Source: an uncultured Microbacterium sp.
Lineage (GTDB): Bacteria; Actinomycetota; Actinomycetes; Actinomycetales; Microbacteriaceae
NCBI RefSeq assembly: GCF_937927635.1
Contig: NZ_CALBRW010000042.1
Span: 1-64,000, forward strand
Direction: 5' to 3'
DNA length: 64,000 nucleotides
Of the stretch, positions 17,462-29,066 are shown in pieces (the stretch's first letter is position 1; the number at the start of each line of letters is the position of its first letter). The position numbers and the translations under genes are program-made. Under the pieces are notes generated by a model that did no database searches, was not told the DNA's origin, and was given only the letters and a program-made list of their open reading frames with translations.

Positions 17462-18775
17462 TCAGTCGAAGATGCCGTCCAGGATGCTGCCGATCACCAG
17501 GCCGCCGAGGATGCCGCCCATCACGCCGTTGCCGCCGCGCTGCCCGCCGCCCCAGCCGTCTCCGCCCCAGCCCTGATCCTGCGGGCGCGACGAGTCGATG
17601 TCGCGCTGTGCGAGCTGCAGAGCCTCGGATGCCAGCTGCGCCACCCGCCGCGCGGAGGACAGCGCCTGCTCGCGCGTCTCCTCGGCAGGGAGCATGGCCG
17701 GCACATCCACGCGCAGCCGTTCGGCCTCGGCGAGCCGGGTGCGGGCATCCGCTCCGATCCAGCCTCGGTGTCCGGAGATCAGGCCGCGAGCTACGCCCAG
17801 CTGCCGGTCGGCGTCATCCAGCGCGTTCTGCACCTGGGCCAGTGAGGGGAGCGGATGCTCGATGCGGTACTGCGCCCTGCTGATCGCGGCATCCAGATCG
17901 CTGTTGGCGGTGCGCAGCTGCGTCAGCTCGGCGAACGGGTCGTTCAGGGTTCCGATCGGTGCGAGCGCGCTGAGCGCCGCCTCGAGCGCCGCTGAGGCAG
18001 CCGCCACCTCGGGCGTACGCGGAGCGTTGCGGGCCGCCACGATGTCCCCACGGGAGTCGGCCACGACGTTGGCCAGGGTGGACTCGGCGCGCAGCGCCTC
18101 GATCTCGAACTCGTCCACGGCATCCAGCAGGGCACCGGCGCGGCGGACGGCCTCGGTGGCGGTCTCCAGCGCGATGATCGCCTCGTCGTTGTGCTTCGCG
18201 GCGCGGCGGCGCTCGGTCACGTCCGCACCGTGCACGGCGAATGCCAGCAGCTGCTCGGCCTCGTCGCCCGATGAGGCGATCCGCCGCATGGCCGTCTCCG
18301 CGTAGCGTGCGGAGAGCCGGGTGATGGTCTCCCTGGCCTGCGGCACGCGAGCGCTCAGCGCCTCGGCATCCTTGCGCACCTGGGCGATCACCTCGGGCGT
18401 GCGGCGCACCTTGGCGACCGTGGCGGCCAACGCACCGGTCTTCTCGGTCAGCAGGCCCTCGGCCCACTCGCACAGCTGCACGATGCGTGCATTGCGGGTG
18501 CGCAGCTCCTCGTCGGTGTCGGGGATCTCGTCGTGGTTCAGCTGGTGCAGCTGGAAGGCCTCCTGCAGATGCAGGCGCACGGCATCCAGAGCGGCCTTCG
18601 TGTCGGACGTCAGCGCCTCGCCGAGCTCAGCCTGCGCGAACGCCAGCTCCTCGCCGGTGCTGCGGATGCGCTCGTCGGCGGCGACCAGCGCCTGCTCGGC
18701 GCGGCGCGCGAGATCGGCATCCTGCACCGCCAGCGCTTCCTGTTCACGCTTGTTCCTGCCCCAGAATCCGGCCAT
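17462..18775 (-). CDS. coiled-coil protein with Gly-rich tail, unknown function
   Basis: I do not recognise a defined family. The 437-aa product is almost entirely charged Ala/Glu/Arg-rich helix with heptad-like spacing over residues 10-385, then a Trp/Gly-rich linker (GGDGWGGGQRGG) and a short hydrophobic C-terminus (GVMGGILGGLVIGSILDGIFD region). The tail resembles the C-terminus of actinobacterial TPM-domain proteins, but the TPM domain and signal peptide are missing. It could associate with membranes through the tail. It faces hpf from the opposite strand. Confidence 0.75.
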   Translation of the reverse strand: MAGFWGRNKREQEALAVQDADLARRAEQALVAADERIRSTGEELAFAQAELGEALTSDTKAALDAVRLHLQEAFQLHQLNHDEIPDTDEELRTRNARIVQLCEWAEGLLTEKTGALAATVAKVRRTPEVIAQVRKDAEALSARVPQARETITRLSARYAETAMRRIASSGDEAEQLLAFAVHGADVTERRRAAKHNDEAIIALETATEAVRRAGALLDAVDEFEIEALRAESTLANVVADSRGDIVAARNAPRTPEVAAASAALEAALSALAPIGTLNDPFAELTQLRTANSDLDAAISRAQYRIEHPLPSLAQVQNALDDADRQLGVARGLISGHRGWIGADARTRLAEAERLRVDVPAMLPAEETREQALSSARRVAQLASEALQLAQRDIDSSRPQDQGWGGDGWGGGQRGGNGVMGGILGGLVIGSILDGIFD

Positions 18776-18846
18776 GGATCGATCCTACGGTCCGGTGGGA
18801 ATGTGCGCGCTGTGCATCCGATGTGCCTTCCGCGAACACCTCCTGC

Positions 18847-18928
18847 GCCGAGACCCCTCACCACCGCCGAGACCCCTCATGAATCGCGTCGCTCACGAGG
18901 GGTCTCGGCGAGCATGAGGGGTCTCGGC
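18847..18928 (+). repeat. family-2 palindromic repeat, copy D (solo)
   Basis: This 82-bp element consists of two direct units containing GCCGAGACCCCTCA, a short asymmetric centre (GAATCGCGTCG), and two inverted units. It aligns without gaps to copies at 61776 (complement) and 62964; I count 15 mismatches of 82 against the latter. It lies alone between two minus-strand genes and could form a long hairpin, but no nuclease-like gene adjoins it. Confidence 0.85.
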
Positions 18929-18943
18929 GGAGGTGGGCAGGGA

Positions 18944-21637
18944 TCAGGCGATGGCGGTGCGGCGGGTGAGGTCGGCCCGCGGGGGACGGATCAGCAACGA
19001 GACCAGCGCGATCGCCAGCGGGAGGCCGATGGCGAGGCCGAGGAGCCACAGCACGGGCAGGTCCGACATGGCGTACCGGCCACCGGCCTGGGTCAGGCCC
19101 CAGGCGCCCACGACGCCGATGCCGGTGCCCAGCAGACATCCGATGCCGACGATGATCAGCGCCTGCCAGGCACCCACCGCGCGGCGCAGCCGTCGGGTCC
19201 CGCCCACGGCGGCCAGCGTTGCATCGTCCTCCCGACGCTCGATGCGTGCCAGCCCGAGGCTGATCGCCGCCGCCGCGATCACGATCACGCTGACTGCCGC
19301 GAGCACCAGCACCAGCCACGGCAACGACGGGTCCGGGCCGTTCTCCACGCGCACCATGTATGAGGACGTGCCGACCGACGCGGTCTCCGCGTCCGCGTTC
19401 AGGCGATCCTGCACGGCCTGGGAAGGCGCCTGATCGAACAGGCCGATCCACCAGGTCTCGACCACGGTGATCCCGAGCCTCTTCGCCGCGGCGGGGGACA
19501 GGACCACCTGCCAGACCGTGCCGCCCCCGGAGTGCACCTCCACGGGCACCTCGAGGACGCGCTCCGGCTCGGGCTCCGACTCCGAGGTCAGCTCCTTGGC
19601 GTCCCAGATCGCCACGTGCGCCATGTCGCCCGGGCCGACGTAGTCACTCGGGGTCGCGACAGCCCCGCCGTCCGCGTACCGCTGCAGCTCGTCGGGCGTG
19701 AGCGGGATCCCCGTGAGCAGCGAGAGATCCTCGGGCTGGATGACGGTGACCGGCTGGCCGAAGTGGTCGGACCAGTACGCCGGGCCACCGCTGGTGGGGT
19801 CGCCGGGGGTGTACATCGAGAGGGAGGCCACCGTGGCCCGCTGGTCGATCGGATCCCCGTCGTCGCCGAACTCCGGCTGCACGGTGCTGGACACGGCGAC
19901 GATGCGGTTCGGATTCGCGTCGCCCAGGAACTGCGGCTCATGACCCACGGCACCGCCCCACGCGTCCACGACCACGCTGCCCTTCGGCGCGGTCCAGGCG
20001 TAGTTGCGATCGTTGTGCGCACCGGTGATGGCCACGGCCGACAGCACGAACGCGGCCACCGCGACGCTCGCGGCTATGGCTGCGAACGCGGGCACCGTGC
20101 GGGAGGAGTTGGCCACGGCATCCCGTGACGCCAGCCGCGCGCCCGAGCCCAGCCGGGGGAGCAGTCGTGCCAGCACGCCCAGGACGCCCTGCCCTGTGAC
20201 GATGACGCCCAGAAGCAGGAGCAGGATGCCGCCGATGAACACCCACAGTGCCAGCATCTGGAACTGATTCCAGAACAGCACCGTCTGAGCGAGGGCGAGC
20301 ACGATCCCGGCGGGGATGATCAGCGCGGCGCCGAGCACGAGGATCACCACGCCCCACACCGGTTGGCGACGCGACATCCTCACGGGGCGCCTGGCGCCGC
20401 GCAGCGCGGCCAGGGCGTCGCCGTGCGTGGCGCTGCGCGCCGGCAGCAGAGAGGCCAGCACACCGACCAGCATCGCGAACACGACGATGACCGGTGCTGT
20501 CCACGGCACCTTCAGGCCCCACGACGACCAGAAGGTGTTTGCGACTCCGGGATCCAGGACGGCGAACGCGATGGCGACGCCGCCGATCCCGACGGCAGCG
20601 CCGATCAGCCCGCCGGCGAGTCCCAGCAGCGCACCCTGTGCCAGCACGATGCGGAACACGTCCGACCGGCGGGCGCCGACGGTCGTGACGACGGCCAGCG
20701 AGCGCTGCTGACGTCGGGCGCTCACGGCCATGGCGGCGGCGGAGAGCAGCCCCACCAGCACCCCGATGAACACCGCCGCGATGGACATGGTCGCGAGGAT
20801 GCCGAATTTCTCCGCTTCGGAGATGCTGGTCCAGTACAGCTTCGCGCCGGCCGGTGGATGCTGAACCAGATCGCGCGCGTAGGCGACGTAGCCCGCGTGA
20901 TTCAGTTCGGCCAGCTTCGCGGCGTCCGGCTGCCAGGCCGGCACGAACCAGGTTAGGGACATCGGATCCGTGTCGGAGCGCAGCGGCGTGAACAGTGTGT
21001 TGGTGTCCGTGCTCCCGTCCAGCGCTCGCATGGTGCCGGTGATGCGGTAGCGCAGGTTCTCCTCCGGCAGCACCGCCTCGTCGCCGACCTTCAGGCCCAG
21101 CCGGGACATCAGGGCGGGGGAGGCCATGGCCTCGTCGGCCTGCGACGGCGCGTGCCCGGAGAGCACCTCGAACCTTCCGGCCAACCGCGGGTCCCAGCTG
21201 TCGCCGCCCACGACGGAGAAGTTCGCGATGCCGGTCGGCGTCTTCATACGCGCTCCACCATAGAGCGCCAGGGGGAGGGTCTCCGTGCCTCCAGGCAGAT
21301 CGGCATCCGCAAGGCTCGTCGGCGGCGGGAGTTCAGGGTTCTTCGGCGACCCGTCCTTGTTCATGGCGATGTCATTGCCGTACGGCATGTCGATCATCTG
21401 CGTCCGGCTCGGGTCCGGACCGCCGGCGATCTGGATCCACGCCTGGGTGTGCCCGAGCTCCAGCGTCGTGGCCTGCTCGGGTGCGGGTGTCCGGCTCTCC
21501 ACGAAGGTGACCGCCGCGACGGCTCCCGCCACAGGAATGGCGATCAGTGCCGCCACCAGCATCGAGGATCCCTTCGCGCGCAGCAGCTGCCGCCACGCGA
21601 GCTTCAACGTCACACCGGGACGCGCGCGCCTGCTCAT
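18944..21637 (-). CDS. ABC transporter permease, FtsX/MacB type
   Basis: The product is about 897 aa. One N-terminal helix, a large extracytoplasmic domain, and two FtsX-like three-helix blocks (around residues 290-430 and 780-890) match bacterial MacB/LolC-class mechanotransmission permeases. It should work with the ATPase encoded just upstream. Substrates of such systems include antimicrobial peptides and lipids; none is indicated here. The ATG at 21637 overlaps the ATPase stop by 4 bp (ATGA). Confidence 0.88.
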   Translation of the reverse strand: MSRRARPGVTLKLAWRQLLRAKGSSMLVAALIAIPVAGAVAAVTFVESRTPAPEQATTLELGHTQAWIQIAGGPDPSRTQMIDMPYGNDIAMNKDGSPKNPELPPPTSLADADLPGGTETLPLALYGGARMKTPTGIANFSVVGGDSWDPRLAGRFEVLSGHAPSQADEAMASPALMSRLGLKVGDEAVLPEENLRYRITGTMRALDGSTDTNTLFTPLRSDTDPMSLTWFVPAWQPDAAKLAELNHAGYVAYARDLVQHPPAGAKLYWTSISEAEKFGILATMSIAAVFIGVLVGLLSAAAMAVSARRQQRSLAVVTTVGARRSDVFRIVLAQGALLGLAGGLIGAAVGIGGVAIAFAVLDPGVANTFWSSWGLKVPWTAPVIVVFAMLVGVLASLLPARSATHGDALAALRGARRPVRMSRRQPVWGVVILVLGAALIIPAGIVLALAQTVLFWNQFQMLALWVFIGGILLLLLGVIVTGQGVLGVLARLLPRLGSGARLASRDAVANSSRTVPAFAAIAASVAVAAFVLSAVAITGAHNDRNYAWTAPKGSVVVDAWGGAVGHEPQFLGDANPNRIVAVSSTVQPEFGDDGDPIDQRATVASLSMYTPGDPTSGGPAYWSDHFGQPVTVIQPEDLSLLTGIPLTPDELQRYADGGAVATPSDYVGPGDMAHVAIWDAKELTSESEPEPERVLEVPVEVHSGGGTVWQVVLSPAAAKRLGITVVETWWIGLFDQAPSQAVQDRLNADAETASVGTSSYMVRVENGPDPSLPWLVLVLAAVSVIVIAAAAISLGLARIERREDDATLAAVGGTRRLRRAVGAWQALIIVGIGCLLGTGIGVVGAWGLTQAGGRYAMSDLPVLWLLGLAIGLPLAIALVSLLIRPPRADLTRRTAIA

Positions 21638-22353
21638 GGATGCCCCACCAGCATCGCGTCCGCCTCGTCGCGGCGCGACTCGTCCACGATGCGGCCGTCG
21701 CGCAGGAACACCATCCGGTCCGCCCACGCCGCGTGCCGCGCCTCGTGCGTGACGAGGATGCCGGCGGCGCCCGAGTCGATGCGCCCTCGGATGGTCTTCA
21801 TGACCTGCTCGCCGGTGACCGAGTCCAGCGCGCCCGTGGGCTCGTCGGCCAGGATCAGCCGTCGCCCGCCGATGATGGCGCGGGCGATGGCCACCCGCTG
21901 CTGCTGGCCGCCGGAGAGGTCATCGGGGTAGGCGTCGCCGCGGTCGCCCAGCCCCACCAGGCCCAGGGCGTCTCGTCCGGCCCGCCGCACGGTGCGGCGG
22001 CTCACGCCGTCCAGCTCCATCGGCAGCGTGACGTTCTCCATGGCGGTCAGTGTGGGGATGAGGTTGTAGTCCTGGAACACGAAGCCCACAGCCTTGCGGC
22101 GCAGGGCCGCCAGCTGGTCGGGCGCCGCCGTGCTGAGGTGCTCGCCGTCGATGACCACCTCGCCGACGGTGGGTGTCTGCAGCCCGCCTGCGATGGACAG
22201 CAGCGTCGACTTGCCCGAACCGGACGCCCCCATCACCGCAACGAGCTCGCCGGGCATCACCTCCAGATCCACGCCGCTGAGCGCCGAGACGGCGAGCTCC
22301 CCGACGCCGTACTGCTGCGAGACGCCCACCATCCGCAGCACCGCCGCGGTCAT
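21634..22353 (-). CDS. ABC transporter ATP-binding protein, LolD/MacB type
   Basis: The 239-aa ATPase has Walker A GASGSGKST, Q-loop VFQDYN, signature LSGGQQQR and Walker B LILADEPTGALD, the last typical of the MacB/LolD subfamily. It partners the FtsX-type permease downstream and follows the PadR gene, both with 4-bp overlaps. The three genes form one operon likely repressed by PadR. Confidence 0.93.
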   Translation of the reverse strand: MTAAVLRMVGVSQQYGVGELAVSALSGVDLEVMPGELVAVMGASGSGKSTLLSIAGGLQTPTVGEVVIDGEHLSTAAPDQLAALRRKAVGFVFQDYNLIPTLTAMENVTLPMELDGVSRRTVRRAGRDALGLVGLGDRGDAYPDDLSGGQQQRVAIARAIIGGRRLILADEPTGALDSVTGEQVMKTIRGRIDSGAAGILVTHEARHAAWADRMVFLRDGRIVDESRRDEADAMLVGHP

Positions 22354-22943
22354 GCGCGGGCCTTCGACGGACGGCCGCGCTTGGGCCGCTCGGTGGACAG
22401 CTCCAGCTCCAGCGCGCGCTGCGGATGCAGGCTCAGCCGCTGCTCGGTGTGATCCAGCCAGCGCACCTCGGCCTCAGCCGCGAAGATCATCGAGTCCACC
22501 ACGAGCGTCCAGGCCAGCTCCTCGGCGCCCTCGGGGTCGGCGCCGGCGTACTTGGCCCGGTTCAGCTCCTGCAGCTGAGCCAGCGACGCCTTGCGCTGAT
22601 TGTGGATGACGACGCTCACATCAACCCCGGGCAGCGTCGCGGCGATGGCCAGCTTGATCGCGAGCTCGTCACGCGTGCCGGCCTGGCGCCTCACCGGGGA
22701 TGCCAGCCATTCGGCGACCTCGGCTCTGCCGGCATCCGTGATCTCGTAGTAGACGTGACCCTGGTCGTCCACGTCGCCCTTCTGCACCAGGCCGTCGCGC
22801 TCCAGGCGCTCCAGGGTGTTGTAGATCTGGCCCACGTTCAGCGGCCAGGTCGATCCGGTGCGCCGATCGAACTCGGTGCGCAGCTGGTACCCGTAGCACG
22901 GGCCCTGGTCGAGGATGGCCAGCAGACTCTGACGGACGGACAT
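22350..22943 (-). CDS. PadR-family transcriptional regulator
   Basis: The 197-aa regulator has an N-terminal winged helix (residues 1-85, SVRQSLLAILDQGPCYGYQL) and a C-terminal helical domain of the PadR subfamily I/Vir type with a basic tail. It is the first gene of the ABC exporter operon and probably autoregulates it through the AT-rich palindrome in the 211-bp gap shared with secA. The ATG at 22943 is preceded by an AGGAG site; the frame stays open upstream but without family similarity. Confidence 0.9.
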   Translation of the reverse strand: MSVRQSLLAILDQGPCYGYQLRTEFDRRTGSTWPLNVGQIYNTLERLERDGLVQKGDVDDQGHVYYEITDAGRAEVAEWLASPVRRQAGTRDELAIKLAIAATLPGVDVSVVIHNQRKASLAQLQELNRAKYAGADPEGAEELAWTLVVDSMIFAAEAEVRWLDHTEQRLSLHPQRALELELSTERPKRGRPSKARA

Positions 22944-22959
22944 GCGATCTCCTGTCGGA

Positions 22960-23000
22960 TTTCCGGGTATTGCGTTTCTGAGTATATGCATATCCGGAAA
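22960..23000. promoter_or_regulatory. candidate PadR operator
   Basis: The perfect palindrome ATATGCATAT at 22984-22993 is enclosed by the arms TTTCCGG (22960-22966) and CCGGAAA (22994-23000). It sits immediately upstream of padR in an unusually AT-rich patch, where PadR-family repressors commonly bind their own promoters. Confidence 0.5.
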
Positions 23001-23091
23001 GGTGTGGAAGCGCCCGAGATCGGCGCGTCCGTTCGCCCTCAGCGAGCACCCGGGACCTCGTCGTGCACAGCGGATGCATGTCACGGGCCGG

Positions 23092-23097
23092 TAACAT
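23092..23097 (+). promoter_or_regulatory. candidate -10 element of secA
   Basis: TAACAT lies 57 bp before the secA GTG and would give a leader of roughly 50 nt containing an AAGGGAG ribosome-binding site. Confidence 0.35.
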
Positions 23098-23154
23098 GGC
23101 ACGGTATGTCCGGCGGCGAACCCCGCCGGGACGCCAGATCCAAGGGAGACATCC

Positions 23155-25914
<2,760 letters not shown>

Positions 25915-25920
25915 GCGCCC

Positions 25921-25969
25921 CCGCGCATGACGAAGGCCGGTCCCGAGGACCGGCCTTCGTCATGCGCGG
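25921..25969 (+). terminator. perfect 23-bp hairpin after secA
   Basis: The left arm 25921-25943 is fully complementary to 25947-25969 around a 3-nt CGA loop, beginning 7 bp after the secA stop. No T-run follows. It may act as terminator, transcript stabiliser or both. Confidence 0.75.
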
Positions 25970-26020
25970 CAGGTGGTGGTGGTGCCCGGTGCCTGCCCGC
26001 TGTCATGCAAGGATGAGCAC

Positions 26021-26668
26021 GTGAACAGGGCACAGGAGCGTGAGCTCGAATCGACGAGAGTCGCGTCGTGGCTGCGTGATGCGATCGTCAGGGGAGCACG
26101 GGGCCCGGGAAGCCGGCTGATCGAGCGGGATCTTGCTGCGGAGTACGGCGTCAGCCGCGTGCCCGTGCGGAGCGCTCTGAGGGCCCTGGAGATCGAGGGG
26201 CTCGTCGAGCTGCGTCCGCGTACCTGGGCCATCGTGCGGGAGTTCACCCAGGAGGACCTCGCCGACCTCGACGAGGTGCGGCAGGTGCTCGAGCCGATGG
26301 CTGCGCGCCTCGCCGCGGAGCGGCGCAGCGAGGCAGGCGCCGAACGACTGCGCAGGGCGATCTCGGCCGCGCCCTCGACCATCGGCGCGGCGGCCGAATT
26401 CCATGAGATCGTCGTGGAACTGGCGGGCAATCGGCTGCTCGCCGACCTGATGGGCAGCATCCGCAGCCGACTGCGCTGGGAACTGGCGCAGCACGACGAC
26501 CTGAGCCGCATCGCCGACGAGCACGTGGCACTCTATGAGGCGATCCGCGACGGGGACGGCGACAGGGCCGCTCAGCTGGCGAACGAGCACGTGCAGAGCA
26601 TCCGTGGCGACAGACTGGCACGCGCCGAGGCGCTGCTCACCGGGTCGATCCCCGTCGTCGCGGACTGA
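26021..26668 (+). CDS. GntR-family transcriptional regulator (FCD type)
   Basis: The 215-aa protein has an N-terminal GntR winged helix (residues 10-75, RDLAAEYGVSRVPVRSALRALEIEGLVE) and a short all-helical FCD-like ligand domain with His-containing helices (AAEFHEIVVELAGNRLL, EHVALYEAI). FCD proteins bind metal and small acids. It starts at the GTG at 26021 after an AAGGAT motif. It lies 30 bp before the aminotransferase gene, which has its own leaderless promoter, so a shared regulon is possible but not shown. Confidence 0.88.
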   Translation: MNRAQERELESTRVASWLRDAIVRGARGPGSRLIERDLAAEYGVSRVPVRSALRALEIEGLVELRPRTWAIVREFTQEDLADLDEVRQVLEPMAARLAAERRSEAGAERLRRAISAAPSTIGAAAEFHEIVVELAGNRLLADLMGSIRSRLRWELAQHDDLSRIADEHVALYEAIRDGDGDRAAQLANEHVQSIRGDRLARAEALLTGSIPVVAD

Positions 26669-26686
26669 CGCGCCCTGCGCGGCGGG

Positions 26687-26692
26687 TAGCAT
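26687..26692 (+). promoter_or_regulatory. -10 element of the aminotransferase gene (leaderless)
   Basis: TAGCAT ends 6 nt before the ATG at 26699, implying leaderless transcription. Confidence 0.55.
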
Positions 26693-26698
26693 TGGCGG

Positions 26699-27922
26699 AT
26701 GACCCGCCGAACCCTGGACCAGTCGTCCAAGCTCAAGAACGTCCTCTATGAGATCCGCGGCAAGGCACTGGTCGAGGCGGCGCGCCTGGAGTCCGAGGGT
26801 CACCAGATCCTCAAGCTGAACACCGGCAACCCCGCCACCTTCGGCTTCGAGGCCCCGCACCAGATCGTGCACGACATGCTGGCGGCTCTGCCGACCGCGC
26901 ACGGGTACAGCGACAGCAAGGGCATCATCTCCGCGCGCCGCGCCGTGGTCAGCCGCTACGAGCAGATCCCCGACTTCCCGCGCTTCGACCCGGATGACGT
27001 GTACCTGGGCAACGGCGTCTCCGAACTGATCACCATGGTCATGCAGGCGCTGCTGGATCAGGGCGACGAGGTGCTGATCCCGGCGCCCGACTACCCCCTG
27101 TGGACCGCCATGACCTCGCTGGCCGGCGGCACCCCGGTGCACTACCTGTGCGACGAGGACGACGGCTGGCAGCCCGATCTCGAGGACATCCGCGCGAAGA
27201 TCACGCCGCACACGAAGGCCATCGTCATCATCAACCCCAACAACCCGACGGGCGTGGTGTACTCCCGCGAGGTGCTGCAGGGGATCGTGCAGATCGCCCG
27301 CGAGAACGAGCTGCTGCTGCTCTCGGACGAGATCTACGACCGCATCCTGTTCGACGGCGCCGTGCACACGCCGACGGCCACGCTGGCGCCCGACCTGCTG
27401 TGCCTGACGTTCAACGGCCTGTCCAAGACCTATCGCGTGGCGGGGTACCGCTCCGGCTGGGTCGTCATCACCGGGCCCAAGGCCCACGCCAGGGGGTTCC
27501 TCGAGGGGATCACGCTGCTGGCCTCGACGAGACTGTGCCCGAACGTGCCCGCCCAGCACGCCGTGCAGGCGGCGCTCGGCGGCGTGCAGTCCATCGACAC
27601 GCTCATCGCGCCCTCGGGGCGGCTGCACGAGCAGCGCGACATCGCCTGGGAGGGTCTCTCATCTATCCCCGGCGTCAGCTGCGTCAAGCCGCAGGGTGCG
27701 CTGTACGCGTTCCCGCGGCTGGACCCCGAGGTGCACGAGATCCACGACGACGCCAAGCTGGTATACGACCTGCTGGTCTCGGAGAAGATCCTGCTCGTGC
27801 AGGGCACCGGCTTCAACTGGCCGACGCCCGACCACCTGCGCGTCGTGACGCTGCCCGAGGCGCGCGTGCTCAGCGCCGCCGTCGAGCGGCTGGGGAACTT
27901 CCTCGCGAGCTACCGGCAGTGA
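26699..27922 (+). CDS. PLP-dependent aminotransferase, AlaA-like
   Basis: The 407-aa fold-type I aminotransferase has the cofactor lysine in FNGLSKTYRVAGYRSGW (near residue 243) and the substrate-binding Arg near the C-terminus in HLRVVTLPEARVL. Its N-terminus (LDQSSKLKNVLYEIRG) matches the AlaA/YfbQ group that makes alanine from pyruvate and glutamate; a broader pyruvate or aspartate specificity cannot be excluded. The coding end overlaps the convergent TadZ-like gene by 53 bp. Confidence 0.9.
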   Translation: MTRRTLDQSSKLKNVLYEIRGKALVEAARLESEGHQILKLNTGNPATFGFEAPHQIVHDMLAALPTAHGYSDSKGIISARRAVVSRYEQIPDFPRFDPDDVYLGNGVSELITMVMQALLDQGDEVLIPAPDYPLWTAMTSLAGGTPVHYLCDEDDGWQPDLEDIRAKITPHTKAIVIINPNNPTGVVYSREVLQGIVQIARENELLLLSDEIYDRILFDGAVHTPTATLAPDLLCLTFNGLSKTYRVAGYRSGWVVITGPKAHARGFLEGITLLASTRLCPNVPAQHAVQAALGGVQSIDTLIAPSGRLHEQRDIAWEGLSSIPGVSCVKPQGALYAFPRLDPEVHEIHDDAKLVYDLLVSEKILLVQGTGFNWPTPDHLRVVTLPEARVLSAAVERLGNFLASYRQ

Positions 27923-29066
27923 CCTCGGCTCGCGCGCCGAGACCCGACGCCACCCGGCGCACGGCCGCGACCAGCGGTGACCGGGGCGACACATCGGCGA
28001 TCGCGCGCGCGTGCAGCGCCGCCGCATCGGCTGCGCGCTGATCCTCGGGCAGGAACGCCACGTCGTCGATGCCCGCGAACCGGTCCAGCGTGCGCCGGAG
28101 CTGCCCTCGCGCATCGATGCCGAGCGGGCCGGGACGAACCCGGTTCGCGACGACGGTCACCGGCGTGCCGCCCAGCAGATGCCGCAGCTCGGCGTGCCCG
28201 CGCACGAACCGGCTGACGCCCAGCGGATCAGCGGACAGCACGGCCACGACGGCATCCGCCTCCATCAGCGCTGCGACGGTCGCCGCGTGGCGCGGCGGCG
28301 CGCCCGCGTCCAATCCGTCGTCCTCGGCATCCAGCTCGGCCGCGACGTCGACGACCGTGACCTGCGTCCACGACCGGCAGGTGTCCAGCGTCGTGCGCAT
28401 GCGCGCCGCACCCAGCTCCGGCCACCTGCTGGGGCGGTTCAGGCCGCTGAGCACCTCGATCATGCCGCCGGACGTCTCCACGGGCGTCGACAGCCGAGAC
28501 AGCTCCGCGGCATCCAGCAGCCCCAGCTCGGCGCGGCGGCAGGCGGCGGCCAGCCCCGGGGCGTCGTCATCGAGCCCCAGTTGGAGCGCGAGCGACGGTG
28601 CGACGCTGTCGGCATCGACGAGCGCTGTGCGGGTTCCGGACCTGGACAGCTCCACGGCCAGTTGGATCGCCACGGTCGAGCGCCCTGGAGCGCCGTGCGG
28701 GCCCCACACGGCGATGATGCGCGACGCCGGGGCTGACGGCGCAGCGGCCGGGCCGGACTCCAGCGCTCGCAGCACCTGATCGGCGGGCGTGTCGTAGGGG
28801 AGCGGTGCGGGAAGGCCCAGGCGCATCGCCGCGCGGGAGTCGGACGGGCCGATCAGGAGCACGCGCACGCCGGATCGGTCGCAGGCACCGACCAGCTCCC
28901 GGGTCACGGCGCGCGTCGGCGCGACCAGCAGCGCATCCACACCGATCAGGGAAGCCGTGCTCAGCTCGGTCGCGTCGATGCGCCCGACCTGAGCACCCTC
29001 AAGCTCCAGATCGGCGGCCAGCATCGCGGCGGCCTCGTCGGCCGAGCACAGCAGGAGCGTGGTCAC
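27870..29066 (-). CDS. TadZ/CpaE-like P-loop ATPase
   Basis: The product is about 398 aa. An N-terminal receiver-like region (residues 1-120) precedes a MinD/ParA-type ATPase domain with a divergent Walker A (WGPHGAPGRSTVAIQLA, keeping the second Gly and Ser-Thr but with Arg where the usual Lys sits) and LVDADSVAPSL. TadZ proteins localise type IVc pilus machinery; no tadA, tadB or pilin gene is in the window. The GTG at 29066 overlaps the upstream SAF gene stop by 4 bp. Its 3' end overlaps the aminotransferase gene antisense by 53 bp. Confidence 0.8.
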   Translation of the reverse strand: MTTLLLCSADEAAAMLAADLELEGAQVGRIDATELSTASLIGVDALLVAPTRAVTRELVGACDRSGVRVLLIGPSDSRAAMRLGLPAPLPYDTPADQVLRALESGPAAAPSAPASRIIAVWGPHGAPGRSTVAIQLAVELSRSGTRTALVDADSVAPSLALQLGLDDDAPGLAAACRRAELGLLDAAELSRLSTPVETSGGMIEVLSGLNRPSRWPELGAARMRTTLDTCRSWTQVTVVDVAAELDAEDDGLDAGAPPRHAATVAALMEADAVVAVLSADPLGVSRFVRGHAELRHLLGGTPVTVVANRVRPGPLGIDARGQLRRTLDRFAGIDDVAFLPEDQRAADAAALHARAIADVSPRSPLVAAVRRVASGLGARAEVTAGSSRGSSPAARRRR

